From: Rariglobus sp.
GTDB lineage: Bacteria; Verrucomicrobiota; Verrucomicrobiia; Opitutales; Opitutaceae
DNA: 64,000 nt
Reading direction: 5' to 3'
Assembly: GCA_029266495.1 (NCBI GenBank)
Contig: JAQSWS010000005.1
Location: 1-64,000 of the forward strand
Positions 1 through 8,654 of this stretch are shown here, one piece after another. Position 1 is the first letter of the stretch. The number at the start of each line of letters is the position of its first letter. The translations under genes and the position numbers were made by a program. The notes beneath the pieces are model-generated. The model ran no database searches. It was given only the letters and a program-made list of their open reading frames with translations, and was not told the origin of the DNA.

Positions 1-1
1 C

Positions 2-190
2 GTCAGCGTCGATGGCGGCACCCCGACGTCCGTCGATTGTTATGCGACAAGCCCGGCCTATCAGGTGAAGGTGTTTCAAGTGAGCGGCCTGCCCTACGGA
101 ACATACACACTGCGCGCCACGGTCGCCACCAAGAACCCCGCGTCCGGAGGAAACTACATCGGAATCGACTATTTCGAACACCAACCCTGA
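2..190 (+). CDS. C-terminal fragment of a secreted protein, partial
   Basis: An open frame enters from the left edge and ends with TGA at 188-190. The 62 visible residues end in GNYIGIDYFEHQP. The pattern GLPYGTYTLRATV followed by YIGIDYFE resembles the last strands of galactose-binding-like beta-sandwich domains at the C terminus of secreted glycan-active enzymes. The catalytic part lies outside the window, so the enzyme class is unknown. A strong intrinsic terminator follows directly, so this gene ends its transcription unit. The domain resemblance is from memory of the family pattern; the frame and stop are directly seen. Confidence 0.6.
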   Translation, partial: VSVDGGTPTSVDCYATSPAYQVKVFQVSGLPYGTYTLRATVATKNPASGGNYIGIDYFEHQP

Positions 191-205
191 TCGACTCCGA
201 ACCCG

Positions 206-240
206 GCCAGCCCCTCTCCCGGGGGCTGGCTTTTCTCGTT
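206..240 (+). terminator. Intrinsic terminator
   Basis: GCCAGCCCC and GGGGCTGGC form a 9-bp stem with a short loop, followed by TTTTCTCGTT. It lies 16 nt after the stop of the partial secreted-protein gene. Confidence 0.85.
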
Positions 241-270
241 TATCCAACCGGCGACCTCGTTTTCCACCCG

Positions 271-1023
271 ATGAAAAACACCTGCGCATTCTTCCCCCGC
301 TCATCCGCACTCCTGCTCTTTCTTCTTGGAACGCTGCAAGCGGCATTGCCCGCCAAAGCTCAGCTCCCACACGGCGAGGATCCCGTTGTCATGACGATCA
401 ACGGCGAGCCCGTTTCCGCCCGCGAGTATACGCTTGTAATGATGCGCCGCGCTTCAGAGGTGTATTCCATTTTTAAGGACAACCAGGACCTGAACGATCA
501 CGCCGGATACTGGAACGAGCGCCCCGATTCCCCGGCCCCAAGTCCCATTCGTCATTTGCGCGACAAAGTTAAAGCGGAGCTTGTCCGCATCAAAGTCACA
601 CAGTCACTCGCCCGGGAAAAGGGACTGATCAACGATACGACGTTTGCCGCCTTTCAAGAAACCTGGCGGACGGAAAACATCCGCCGGCTCAACGCGATCA
701 AGGCCAGCGAAGTCGTTTACGGTCCGCGCCAATATGGTGAAACCGCCTACTATTACATTTGTTTCGGCGAGTTGAACCACCGGTTGCAACGAGCGCTTTC
801 AAGCTCCCCCGAATACAAGGTGACCGAAAAAGAACTTGAAGCCTGCTATGCCGCCAACAAGAGCCGCTACGAAGGCCTCTCCTTCTCCAACGTGCGTGTC
901 AAACTCGAGACGATCATCCGGACCGCCAACTATGAAGCCATGATCGATAAGCTGTGCGCTGCGGCCAAGGTTGAGAACGACGACACCCGGCTTCGTGCGC
1001 TTGTCCCCCGTCACGACAACTGA
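271..1023 (+). CDS. Exported SurA-N-like hypothetical protein
   Basis: The ORF track starts at 37, but that would overlap the upstream gene and its terminator. ATG at 271 begins MKNTCAFFPRSSALLLFLLG, a clear signal peptide with cleavage probably after AKA. The mature part begins with VVMTINGEPVSAREYTLVM, which matches the opening of the SurA/PrsA N-terminal chaperone domain (an xING-xPVS-xxE motif, then a helix). No parvulin PPIase domain follows in the remaining roughly 200 residues, so this is at most a chaperone-like module. It is 250 aa, probably periplasmic. The exact function is unknown. Confidence 0.6.
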   Translation: MKNTCAFFPRSSALLLFLLGTLQAALPAKAQLPHGEDPVVMTINGEPVSAREYTLVMMRRASEVYSIFKDNQDLNDHAGYWNERPDSPAPSPIRHLRDKVKAELVRIKVTQSLAREKGLINDTTFAAFQETWRTENIRRLNAIKASEVVYGPRQYGETAYYYICFGELNHRLQRALSSSPEYKVTEKELEACYAANKSRYEGLSFSNVRVKLETIIRTANYEAMIDKLCAAAKVENDDTRLRALVPRHDN

Positions 1024-1078
1024 ATACAGGACGGAAGCGGCGGTCTTTTGGCGCTCGCCACACCCACCCAACGAAGAA

Positions 1079-1102
1079 CCCTCCCTGCGAGTCAAGGGAG
1101 GG
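1079..1102. terminator. Hairpin between convergent genes
   Basis: CCCTCCCT and AGGGAGGG form an 8-bp stem with an 8-nt loop. It sits between the convergent SurA-N-like gene and the PEP-CTERM gene, so it may end transcripts from both sides. Only a weak T-rich stretch follows on the minus strand. Confidence 0.5.
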
Positions 1103-1125
1103 CATCAAGCAACTCCGACAGTGTC

Positions 1126-1902
1126 TTAGCTGCGTCTCCTGCGATTCCAAATCGCAAGGCCCAGCACCCCGGCGCCACCGAGTAGCGCATAAGTGGACGG
1201 TTCCGGAATCGCGGACGAGGTCAGCGTAAAGTTATCCATTCGAATGATGTCATTCTGGGTCACGCCCAACCGAAAACCTACGTTCAATGCACTGACGTTG
1301 GTCGGCGTGTTATCGGTGATGGTCGTGAAGGTGCCAAAAACGGATGCGTCGGCACTGCTCAAAACGGACCCTGTGAAAGCAACCGATCCACCCGAGTTCA
1401 CCACGTCGAGATTCACGGTGTAATAGGAGCTTTCCGACCAGGTTCCGCTGCTACGGGTAATCGTCGACGAACCGATTTGCGTGCCCACCGCGCCAGTCGA
1501 GGTGTTGATACCTTCGAAAATACGGACATCAGCGGTGGTGGTGCCCGTCAGTCGGAAGATGGTCACATAACCGGTGCCACCGGCAACATGGGTGAGAAAC
1601 CCGCCGCTCAGGCCGTTTTGACTGAAGGCGTTCAACGAGGCATCAAAACGCAGATCCATTTTCAGTGAAAAATTCGCGCTGGTGGCCGCCGTGTTGAAAA
1701 GCACCATCGATGTTGTTCCAGAAGCGCCCCCGTTATCGTTCTTACGAAGGTTTGCACTCTCCCACACGACCGCGTTTCCACTGGAGAACGCAGGCGTAAA
1801 GTTGGATGTGTAATCGCTCGCGGCATTGAAGTTGATCGTAGCCGCATGGAGTGGCGCCAGCAGCACGCTGGCCCCGGCGAGGAGGTATTGGTTCGTTTTC
1901 AT
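1126..1902 (-). CDS. PEP-CTERM sorted exported protein
   Basis: Start chosen at ATG 1902 (MKTNQYLLAGASVLL), which gives a signal peptide; the longer ORF to 2109 has no such start. The body is Ser/Thr/Gly-rich beta-sandwich-like sequence (FNAASDYTSNFTPAF). The C terminus is IPEPSTYALLGGAGVLGLAI followed by WNRRRRS: a PEP motif, a hydrophobic helix and an Arg cluster, the signature of PEP-CTERM sorting by an exosortase. It is 258 aa. Likely surface- or extracellular-matrix-attached; ligand unknown. The tail is nearly the same as that of the protein ending at 55255. Confidence 0.85.
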   Translation of the reverse strand: MKTNQYLLAGASVLLAPLHAATINFNAASDYTSNFTPAFSSGNAVVWESANLRKNDNGGASGTTSMVLFNTAATSANFSLKMDLRFDASLNAFSQNGLSGGFLTHVAGGTGYVTIFRLTGTTTADVRIFEGINTSTGAVGTQIGSSTITRSSGTWSESSYYTVNLDVVNSGGSVAFTGSVLSSADASVFGTFTTITDNTPTNVSALNVGFRLGVTQNDIIRMDNFTLTSSAIPEPSTYALLGGAGVLGLAIWNRRRRS

Positions 1903-2127
1903 ATGGAGCAGGATTTTGGGGCTCGGCTGGAGAGTTTCCCGGGGGATTCGGCGAAACAATGCCCCTCTCCATTTAACCGTTAAGCATCTCTCATGGATAC
2001 GCACAGCCGCTGCCGGCACATCGGGAGCCACCCATCCATGGGAAGCTTCCTCCCTTAAGACCCGCCGGACGATTTGATCAATTGCGCCGATGCAGATGGC
2101 GCGCGCCACAATCCCGATCGAATTCCT

Positions 2128-2898
2128 TCAACTTCTTTTCCGGATTGCTCCAATTGCTTTTCGAAGACCCTGAACGGCCTCACGGAGTTTATGTGCGTCA
2201 GCACTATCCTGCGCCTCGGCCTCCAGGCGCTCGAAAGCGGGATGCGCGAAAATAGGACTTTCCACGGACGGGACGTCACCGGAAGAGCCCTCTACATCTT
2301 TGAGCGCACCAGCTAGGCCAGCGACCAGACGGTTGAGGCGTTCGACTGCCGCACGCAAAGCGACTTCGTCGCGCCCCGGCCAATAGCCGCCCTCGTCCTC
2401 GATACGCACCTCAAGACCAAGCGATTGCCCGGCAAGGGCAAGATCCACCGCGGCAAGATGACAGCGACGAAATGATTCCCAGCCATTCAGACTCGCGTAT
2501 TGAGTTTTGCACGACGCGAGAAAGTGCCAGCCATCATCCTTCCCCGACGGAAGCAGTCCGCCGCCTCCCGCCGCTTTTACCGTGGCCGGATACCGGCAGA
2601 GCCCGAGCACCAGCGGTTCACTGCCCTTCCCAAGTTGAACGAGGAAAATCCACCCCTCCGTAGGTTCGATGGCCACGCCAGTGCAAGTATCCGGATCGCC
2701 AGGAACCGGCACGCTGAGCCAGGCGGTCGCAAACTGGCTCAAGTCCGCAGCTTCGTTGCTAAGCTCAAAAACCCGATCAACCCGACCTTCGGTTGCGAGC
2801 GTTTCAGCCACGCCATGCCAGCGAGTGACGGTTGCCCTCACCGCCGGCTCATCAAGCGAGGCAGGCGCACGAACGTGGACGTGAAGAGAGAGGCCCAT
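2128..2898 (-). CDS. Hypothetical protein, last gene of the RNA-repair island
   Basis: 256 aa with no signal peptide and no family I recognise. The N half is a mixed alpha/beta sequence beginning GLSLHVHVRAPAS. The C half (about 165-256) is helical and charged, ending in RKAIGAIRKRS. It lies 120 nt downstream of the NAD-kinase-like gene on the same strand and reads in the same direction as the whole island, so it may be co-transcribed with it. Its role in RNA repair is guilt by association only. Reading frame and codon use look like a real gene. Confidence 0.6.
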   Translation of the reverse strand: MGLSLHVHVRAPASLDEPAVRATVTRWHGVAETLATEGRVDRVFELSNEAADLSQFATAWLSVPVPGDPDTCTGVAIEPTEGWIFLVQLGKGSEPLVLGLCRYPATVKAAGGGGLLPSGKDDGWHFLASCKTQYASLNGWESFRRCHLAAVDLALAGQSLGLEVRIEDEGGYWPGRDEVALRAAVERLNRLVAGLAGALKDVEGSSGDVPSVESPIFAHPAFERLEAEAQDSADAHKLREAVQGLRKAIGAIRKRS

Positions 2899-3018
2899 TC
2901 AGAGAGCTTCGGAATGGCACAGGCGCGGTCAAGCCACGCTCGTGCCGGGGTATGGAGCGCGGCTCGTCCGCTCCCGCGCATTGATCTCCCTTTTTTGAGC
3001 TCTCTTACGGTAAACCTG

Positions 3019-3963
3019 TCAGATCACCAGCATTCCCCGACGATCAGCCACGGTGATCTCCGCCTTGGTGCCTGAGTTAAACTCAAGAAAATCAGATTCG
3101 AAGCCATCGCTAAAAATCACGCCCCGTTCGGGCATGTGGGATTCAATGGCAAGCGACGTGGTTTGATCCACTTTTCCAAAAACGAGCTCCGTCGTTGTCG
3201 TTTGGCTGGGGAACGGCTCACGCACGGTAAAAACCAAATAAGGCGAATCCCATGCGAGCTTGGGGAAATTCGCCCGCGAGACGCCTGAATCGGCCTGGCT
3301 GATTCCCGCCATTAGTCCCTGCGCACCCGCGAGGAGACTGCTAAACCAGCCAGTTGATCCCATCCCAGTGGACACAATGACCCCGCTGGATGAATGCCGC
3401 TCTTTCTTCTCGCCGTGATGAAGGGTGTAACGCGCCGAACCATGACTCTTTGGGCCGATGAACAGATCGTTCACCGCGTAGAGAAACTGTCCGTCGTTCA
3501 ACGAAGCCTTGGCCATTGTCGCCGCCTTGAGTGGACGTTTCTGACGCAGAACCTCCGGGGCAACCTTCGCAAGATCGCGGACAAAAAAAGGAAGGAGCTT
3601 ACCGTCATAGCGGGATGGATCCGGGTTCACTCCGATGAGCGGCTGCCCATCAAGATACTTCAGCGTGTTCGCGACCAACCCATCTTGCCCGACCGCGACG
3701 ACAACATCGCCGGGACCAAAAATAAAATTGGGCAGGAACGACCGATGCACCACCTGAAGTCGGCCAAGCTGCGTCAACAGCTGCGAGGCTTCGCCGACCG
3801 CCTGTCGATAGACGGCGTCTTCCCGTTCGTAGTCGGAAAAATCGCCGCCCAACTGTTCCACATAAAAGCGAGCCTGACTTACCGTGTTGAAGCGCGCCTT
3901 GAGTTCTTCAAGGCGCGTCTCACGCACGATGAGCACGATTTTGCTCTCGGTGAGTCGGTCCAT
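3019..3963 (-). CDS. NAD-kinase-like protein
   Basis: 314 aa. The stretch IFGPGDVVVAVGQDGLVANT resembles the GGDG loop of NAD kinases and diacylglycerol kinases, here as VGQDG. SSGVIVSTGMGSTGWF matches the conserved T-G-S-T-(A/G) active-site loop of the NAD kinase fold. These two motifs in the right order support an NAD-kinase-like fold, but the altered first motif leaves the substrate open. The start is 1 nt from the stop of the upstream SPFH gene, so the two are translationally linked. With the neighbouring NUDIX regulator and ADP-ribosylglycohydrolase it points to NAD or ADP-ribose metabolism within this RNA-repair cluster. Confidence 0.75.
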   Translation of the reverse strand: MDRLTESKIVLIVRETRLEELKARFNTVSQARFYVEQLGGDFSDYEREDAVYRQAVGEASQLLTQLGRLQVVHRSFLPNFIFGPGDVVVAVGQDGLVANTLKYLDGQPLIGVNPDPSRYDGKLLPFFVRDLAKVAPEVLRQKRPLKAATMAKASLNDGQFLYAVNDLFIGPKSHGSARYTLHHGEKKERHSSSGVIVSTGMGSTGWFSSLLAGAQGLMAGISQADSGVSRANFPKLAWDSPYLVFTVREPFPSQTTTTELVFGKVDQTTSLAIESHMPERGVIFSDGFESDFLEFNSGTKAEITVADRRGMLVI

Positions 3964-3964
3964 G

Positions 3965-4984
3965 TCAGGCTTCGCGCTTGCCCATGAGTTCGCGGAGCAG
4001 GTCCGGCGAGATGTTCAACTGACCGATCTTGTCGGCCCGGCCGGCCATTTCCTGAAAAGCGACTGCGATCAGTTGTTCCGGATTCATGCCCGCATTGGCC
4101 AATGCCTGAAGCGTGCGGGCATCCGCCGTGCCGAGGGCCTTCATGGTGGCTTCGATGCCATACGCGCGCGCATCCGACTCTGCCCGCGCATTCGTGGCCG
4201 TAAGCTCGACCAACTCCTTCTTCTTTTGCTCCAAGGCCACGCTCGCGGCCATTTCCGCCTCGCGCAGCAGGCGCTGCTTTTCCTGCACGGCGCGGTCCGC
4301 ATCCATTTTGGTTTCGCGGATCTGGCGCTTTTTGAGTTCGACCGCGTTCTCGGTATTGAACTCGTTTTCCTTGATTGCGCGTTCGTTTTCGACGGCCGCA
4401 TTCCGGCGGCGGAAGATCGCTTCGTCGGCCTCCTTCAAGAGTTGTTCGCGGGTTTCCGCTTCGAGTGCGCGTGCCGTTTCCGGCGTGGGTTTGATCGCCA
4501 GCACCGAGAATCCGATGATTTCCAACCCAAGGGCGGCGATCTCGGGCGAACCGATCAACTTAGGCCGAAGAGCCTCCACCAGCGCATCCGATTCGCGCAC
4601 GGCCTGACGCAACGGCAGTCGCTGAAGCTGCGCACGCGCCTGAACATTGACGATATTGATAAGACGCTGCGGGAGTTTTTCAGGATCGTCCGACGCATAG
4701 CGCTGGCCATTGGCCGCCAGCGTAAAGTCCATGAGCGCAGCCAGTTTTTTCGCATCGGTCACGCGATAGGTGATCTGCCCCTGGATGGTCACCTTCTGGA
4801 AATCCGTCGTGGTTTCTTCGAAGATGAACGGCACTTCGTTACTCGCTGTCGGGATCGCCACCAGCGAAGTGGTCGGCGCGTAATAGAAAAATGCGAGACC
4901 GGCGCCTTCGCGCACAAGCCTGCCCTTTTGATACTGGAGCAGATAGATGGTCGGTTGGACCTTGATGAAGCGAATGCCAAACAT
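3965..4984 (-). CDS. SPFH/band-7 (slipin-like) protein 1
   Basis: 339 aa. Residues 1-190 form an SPFH domain (VQPTIYLLQYQKGRLVREG, then VTIQGQITYRVTDAKKL). Residues 190-280 are a long charged coiled coil rich in E, R and A (ELKKRQIRETKMDADRAVQ), the usual flotillin-type oligomerisation segment. The C terminus is a short Ala-rich tail. There is no obvious N-terminal membrane anchor, so it may be a soluble or peripheral scaffold. It is one of two SPFH proteins in the island, about 4.5 kb apart, with different SPFH sequences. SPFH proteins are known partners of RtcB-type RNA-repair loci; what this one scaffolds is not visible. Confidence 0.85.
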   Translation of the reverse strand: MFGIRFIKVQPTIYLLQYQKGRLVREGAGLAFFYYAPTTSLVAIPTASNEVPFIFEETTTDFQKVTIQGQITYRVTDAKKLAALMDFTLAANGQRYASDDPEKLPQRLINIVNVQARAQLQRLPLRQAVRESDALVEALRPKLIGSPEIAALGLEIIGFSVLAIKPTPETARALEAETREQLLKEADEAIFRRRNAAVENERAIKENEFNTENAVELKKRQIRETKMDADRAVQEKQRLLREAEMAASVALEQKKKELVELTATNARAESDARAYGIEATMKALGTADARTLQALANAGMNPEQLIAVAFQEMAGRADKIGQLNISPDLLRELMGKREA

Positions 4985-5026
4985 GGTGGTGTGAGTTAAG
5001 GATGAGTTGAGAACGGAAAGTGAGAG

Positions 5027-6085
5027 TTATCGTGCCCGGGGAATCAGGCGGCCCAAACCATGAACAAGCACGATCAGCAGAAACCCCAGGTTACGAAGCG
5101 GCAGAGCCGGCCAAAACAGAGACAGCGCACCAAGGGGCTCGGTTTGAGATAACTGTCGGTCCAAGCGCTCCGCCAGAACCCGCAGCCACGAGATGGAGCG
5201 AGGCCAGTCGGAAACCCCGCGAACAAGGTGCTCGGGAATACCCCGCACACCCAAGTCCGCACCCGCCAAAGCCCCGGTGATCGCGCCGACAGTATCTGTA
5301 TCTCCGCCGCAATTCATCGCCGATTCCAAAGCCGCCTGAAAATCCCTTCGATGGCGCCACCAGGCATAAATCGCAATCGGCACACTGTGATAGGCATAAC
5401 CGCTCACGCCTTTGCCCAGGCCCAGTCGGATCGCAAAATCACACACGCTCATATCCGAAGACCGCGCATCACACATTTCAGTCACTATGCGCTGCCAGTC
5501 AGGCTCAGGACTAAGGCCTAGCAAAAGGGCGTTTGGACTCCCGTCAGCTTGGCTACAGGCGAAAGCCGCAATCTCAGCGACAGCCCGGGCTGCGACAATC
5601 GCCCGCGTATCCGTGTGCGTCAGCCGGGCCGAGGCTTCGACGAATTGACGACGACGCACTTCATCGTGCGCAAAAAACACACCCATGACGGCGCTCCGCA
5701 TCGCAGGGCCATTTCCTGCAGACGCAACACCGCTCCTCTTGGGCGAGAACCCCATCCATAACTTCACAATGGCCTTGGCTGTGGCCACCCCCACGCCTGC
5801 GGGCAAGGCGAGCAGCCACCACCGAAGTTTTTTCGCCAGCGCACGCTGGAATGCATCCGCATCGGTCGGATGCTCCAACAAACACTGCGCCACCATCGCG
5901 GTATGTTCCGTATCATCGCTGATCATTCCGCGCCCGCAGAAAAACCGATGCCGCCATTGGCCTTCCCATCGCGAAGCAATCACCTGCGGACCCAGCCCCT
6001 CGGCCGGCAAACCCAGCGCATCACCCACCGCCGTGCCCAAAAGCACGCCAGCCAGACGCTCTTGATAATTGAGACGGTCAGGCAT
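5027..6085 (-). CDS. ADP-ribosylglycohydrolase family protein
   Basis: 352 aa, all-alpha ADP-ribosylglycohydrolase fold. The N-terminal GVLLGTAVGDALGLPAEG and the SDDTEHT motif supply the first metal ligands, and NCGGDTDTVGAITGALAG near residue 285 is the classic C-terminal metal site. All expected Asp residues are present, so it should be active. Family members remove ADP-ribose from proteins or nucleic acids, or act on related linkages. The start lies 2 nt after the stop of the NUDIX gene, so they form one unit. In this context removal of ADP-ribose from RNA ends or from repair proteins is plausible but is inference. Confidence 0.9.
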   Translation of the reverse strand: MPDRLNYQERLAGVLLGTAVGDALGLPAEGLGPQVIASRWEGQWRHRFFCGRGMISDDTEHTAMVAQCLLEHPTDADAFQRALAKKLRWWLLALPAGVGVATAKAIVKLWMGFSPKRSGVASAGNGPAMRSAVMGVFFAHDEVRRRQFVEASARLTHTDTRAIVAARAVAEIAAFACSQADGSPNALLLGLSPEPDWQRIVTEMCDARSSDMSVCDFAIRLGLGKGVSGYAYHSVPIAIYAWWRHRRDFQAALESAMNCGGDTDTVGAITGALAGADLGVRGIPEHLVRGVSDWPRSISWLRVLAERLDRQLSQTEPLGALSLFWPALPLRNLGFLLIVLVHGLGRLIPRAR

Positions 6086-6087
6086 GG

Positions 6088-6777
6088 TCAGAGTTCGAAG
6101 TTAAAACCGCGCTTGGCTAGTTGCTCATAACGTTGGCGGTTGAACCTGTAATATTGCGCAGCCCGATGGGCGACGTCCTGCTGGTATTCGTCCAGTGCTT
6201 CCAGCAATTCCATGCCCAGAATTTTTTTTCTGAAATTCCGCTTATCGAGCGGCTGTTCCAGGACTGCCTCATAAAGTCGCTGGAGTTCGCCCAACGTAAA
6301 CTTCACGGGAAGCAGCTCGAAGCCGATGGGCTCGTAACGCACCTTCGCCTTCAGGCGCTTGAGCGCGATTTCAACGATACGTTCATGATCGAAACCCAGT
6401 TTTGGAAGCTCCGCCACGGGGAACCAAGCAACGTTCTCCGCGTCACTGGCGGCCTGCAACGCATGGTCCGAAAGCTTCACGAGAGCGTAATAGGCCACAC
6501 TGATGACCCGCTCTCGCGGATCACGATCTGCCTCACCAAAAGTGTAAAGCTGCTCAAGATACAAACGGGTGATGCCGGTCTCATCCATTAACTCCCTGCG
6601 CGCGGCAGCCTCAAGATTCTCGTCAAGACGAACAAAACCACCCGGCAAAGCCCACGCCCCTTTGAACGGGGCGAGCTTTCGTTGAATCAGGAGGAGCTTT
6701 AGATCAGCGTCATCGAAACCAAAGACTACCGCGTCCACGGTCACCGCCGGATGAGGGTGCTGATAAGTGTAGGTCAT
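6088..6777 (-). CDS. NUDIX hydrolase-like transcriptional regulator (NrtR type)
   Basis: Start taken at ATG 6777 ([17 protein letters not shown]); ATG 6792 (MGGLAM) is also possible. Residues 10-140 are a NUDIX domain with box [20 protein letters not shown] followed by ETGI, which keeps the RE..(D/E)E core. Residues 150-229 form a winged-helix region ([20 protein letters not shown] then RNFRKKI) as in NrtR-family regulators, which sense NAD-derived ADP-ribose. Two palindromes lie just upstream of its start and are likely its own operator. It is followed after 2 nt by the ADP-ribosylglycohydrolase. Together they suggest an ADP-ribose-responsive switch for the distal part of the island. Confidence 0.85.
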   Translation of the reverse strand: MTYTYQHPHPAVTVDAVVFGFDDADLKLLLIQRKLAPFKGAWALPGGFVRLDENLEAAARRELMDETGITRLYLEQLYTFGEADRDPRERVISVAYYALVKLSDHALQAASDAENVAWFPVAELPKLGFDHERIVEIALKRLKAKVRYEPIGFELLPVKFTLGELQRLYEAVLEQPLDKRNFRKKILGMELLEALDEYQQDVAHRAAQYYRFNRQRYEQLAKRGFNFEL

Positions 6778-6793
6778 CGCAAGACCGCCCATA

Positions 6794-6841
6794 GTGTTAA
6801 TTAAACACAAAGAGTAAATCAAAAAGTGTAATTACTACACT
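6794..6841. promoter_or_regulatory. Two palindromic operator-like sites
   Basis: GTGTTAATTAAACAC at 6794-6808 and AGTGTAATTACTACACT at 6825-6841 are inverted repeats with similar AGTGT/ACACT arms, 16 nt apart in an AT-rich stretch. They sit between the stop of the second nucleotidyltransferase gene and the NrtR-like gene. The position fits autoregulation by the NUDIX regulator. Confidence 0.6.
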
Positions 6842-6891
6842 AAGAAAAACTCGTGACCTTCAAAACCCAAGTTCTATATCTCCCACGCAAC

Positions 6892-7662
6892 CTACCGCCC
6901 CTGATCCGCCACAAGGCGCACTCGCACGAGCAAGTCATTCAATTGCCCGCGAGTATCTTCACTCGGCAGTTCAATCAGGCGGCTGGCTTCATGTGCGGCC
7001 TGGAGCTCGGATCGCAGCCGCTGGTATTCCATCTCGTGAAAAACGACGTCTGCGTCTTCCAAGGTCGATTGTTCGGGACCACCCAATTTGCGGGCGATGA
7101 GTTCCGGCAGGTAAGGCAAACGAAACGATTCGTTCAATGTGACCAGGTTGGCCTCGATTTGCCCTGTCCTCATCAACCAGATGCCGGTGAGCAGCACCCG
7201 ATAAACGTAGAGGAGCGGTTTTACGCGACGCGGCGACTCCTTCAGGAACAGCTTCCACTGCGTTTCCGCGAAACCGAAGTAATGATGCGAATGATGTCGG
7301 GTGATGCATCCCTGCGCGATCGACTTGAGCTCGTCGTGCGCCGGCGACGAGCGAACGATCAACGGAGAATAAAGCTGCTCCAGAACGTAGCCGTTTTTCT
7401 TCAGCAGAAGATGCATGAACTTCCTCACGTCGTGACTCACGATGTCCATGTCGAGTCCCTCAATGATGCGGGCGTCCTCGATAGTTTCGTCGTCCACATC
7501 CAATCCGGCGATTTTGGCTAACGGAAGCACATGGCTCCCGCGCAAATCGAAATCCGAATCCGGCGAAGGGAACCCATAGAGATGCGCACCACTGATCGTC
7601 GCAAAAAGCAACGGATACGGCTGGGCGGCGACGATGTGGTGCAGGCGGGGATCAATGGTCAT
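6892..7662 (-). CDS. RlaP-type nucleotidyltransferase 2
   Basis: 256 aa DNA-polymerase-beta superfamily nucleotidyltransferase. The signature ISGAHLYGFPSPDSDFDLRG carries the G-(A/S)-x-x-Y-G and D-S-D-x-D metal-binding core near residues 23-42. The region RHHSHHYFGFAETQWK and the helical C-terminal part are typical of the RlaP family described in RNA-repair loci. It is 19 nt downstream of a paralogue with the same architecture. Expected activity: adding nucleotides to, or healing, RNA ends. The exact nucleotide and substrate are unknown. Cytoplasmic. Confidence 0.85.
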   Translation of the reverse strand: MTIDPRLHHIVAAQPYPLLFATISGAHLYGFPSPDSDFDLRGSHVLPLAKIAGLDVDDETIEDARIIEGLDMDIVSHDVRKFMHLLLKKNGYVLEQLYSPLIVRSSPAHDELKSIAQGCITRHHSHHYFGFAETQWKLFLKESPRRVKPLLYVYRVLLTGIWLMRTGQIEANLVTLNESFRLPYLPELIARKLGGPEQSTLEDADVVFHEMEYQRLRSELQAAHEASRLIELPSEDTRGQLNDLLVRVRLVADQGR

Positions 7663-7681
7663 GGAACGAGAATCCTCTCAG

Positions 7682-8596
7682 TTAAAGTTGAGCGCGGCGT
7701 GCTTCGATCAGGAAGGCGTTCACTTTTTCGTAGTCTGGTCGTTCGGGCAGTCGGGTTTGCCGGAGAGCCGCTTCAAAATCGCGGTGCAACTCACGGCGCC
7801 AGGCATCGATTTCCTCCCAGGCAAGCTCTCCCCGCTTCACGGCCAGAAGCCGGTCGCGATGGGACTCAACGCGCACCGGCACGCGGTTTTCCCGCAGAGT
7901 GCCGGCACCGGTCAGCAACAGTCGGAGCAGATGCATCGCGTGTTTCCAGCGGATTTCTCCTTGGTTCCGCAGGTCCTGCTCCAGCTTTTTGAACTGGCTG
8001 AGCGCATAGCCATTGAAGGTCTGAAACACCATCTGCGACAGGAAACACTCCCGCAGTGAAAGCAGGCGGTCGCCGATCACGGTCGTTTTATCGACCAACG
8101 GAGAATACAGGCATTCCAGCACGTTGGGATTGGCCTTGAGGGCCATCACCAAAAATTTCTGGAGTTCCCAGTAACACGTTTGAGCCTCGTTGTCCTCGAA
8201 CTGCTCGGGTGCACCAAACAGAGACCACTGCATCTCGGGCGGCGCCTGATAGATCCCGCGCAGGTCCGTGTCCGAAACTTCGGTATCCAACCCGTAGGCA
8301 CGCGAGCCTACCGTGCAGCGGTAAATCACGCAGTCCTCCAGCTGAAAACTGATCAACGCATCGGACGCCGGCAGCCGATCTTTGAAATGTTTGAGCACCT
8401 CGAATTGCGCGCGTTCGATCGAGGTTTCGAAACCGTCCGAAAAGCGAATTAGATAGTGAACTTCCGTGCCGGCCGGTGTGCGCGCGACAATTCCCACCGC
8501 GCCGCGCGGGTGCACAGCGGCGCCGTTGCTGCCCTTCACTTCCTGATGAACGACCACTTGGGTGCCTGCGGATACCTTGGCGCTGTTGGATGTCAT
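7682..8596 (-). CDS. RlaP-type nucleotidyltransferase 1 with extra N-terminal domain
   Basis: 304 aa. Residues 1-65 form a small beta-rich domain (VVVHQEVKGSNGAAVHPRGA) absent from the paralogue downstream. The nucleotidyltransferase core follows with CTVGSRAYGLDTEVSDTDLR, carrying GS and D-x-D, then FLVMALKANPNVLECLYSP, which aligns with the LEQLYSPL region of the second copy. It sits between SPFH protein 2 and the second copy. The two probably act in sequence or on different RNA ends. Family assignment is from motif recognition; the N-terminal domain may bind RNA, which is inference. Confidence 0.85.
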   Translation of the reverse strand: MTSNSAKVSAGTQVVVHQEVKGSNGAAVHPRGAVGIVARTPAGTEVHYLIRFSDGFETSIERAQFEVLKHFKDRLPASDALISFQLEDCVIYRCTVGSRAYGLDTEVSDTDLRGIYQAPPEMQWSLFGAPEQFEDNEAQTCYWELQKFLVMALKANPNVLECLYSPLVDKTTVIGDRLLSLRECFLSQMVFQTFNGYALSQFKKLEQDLRNQGEIRWKHAMHLLRLLLTGAGTLRENRVPVRVESHRDRLLAVKRGELAWEEIDAWRRELHRDFEAALRQTRLPERPDYEKVNAFLIEARRAQL

Positions 8597-8654
8597 TCGG
8601 TGAAGGGTTCAAAGCGTCATTGTTGGACGACGCGGGGCAGCATGCCGCACGAGC

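Noticed and set aside
3884-4999. 371-aa plus-strand ORF opposite SPFH 1
   Set aside because: Antisense shadow; the minus frame has clear SPFH motifs and operon spacing.
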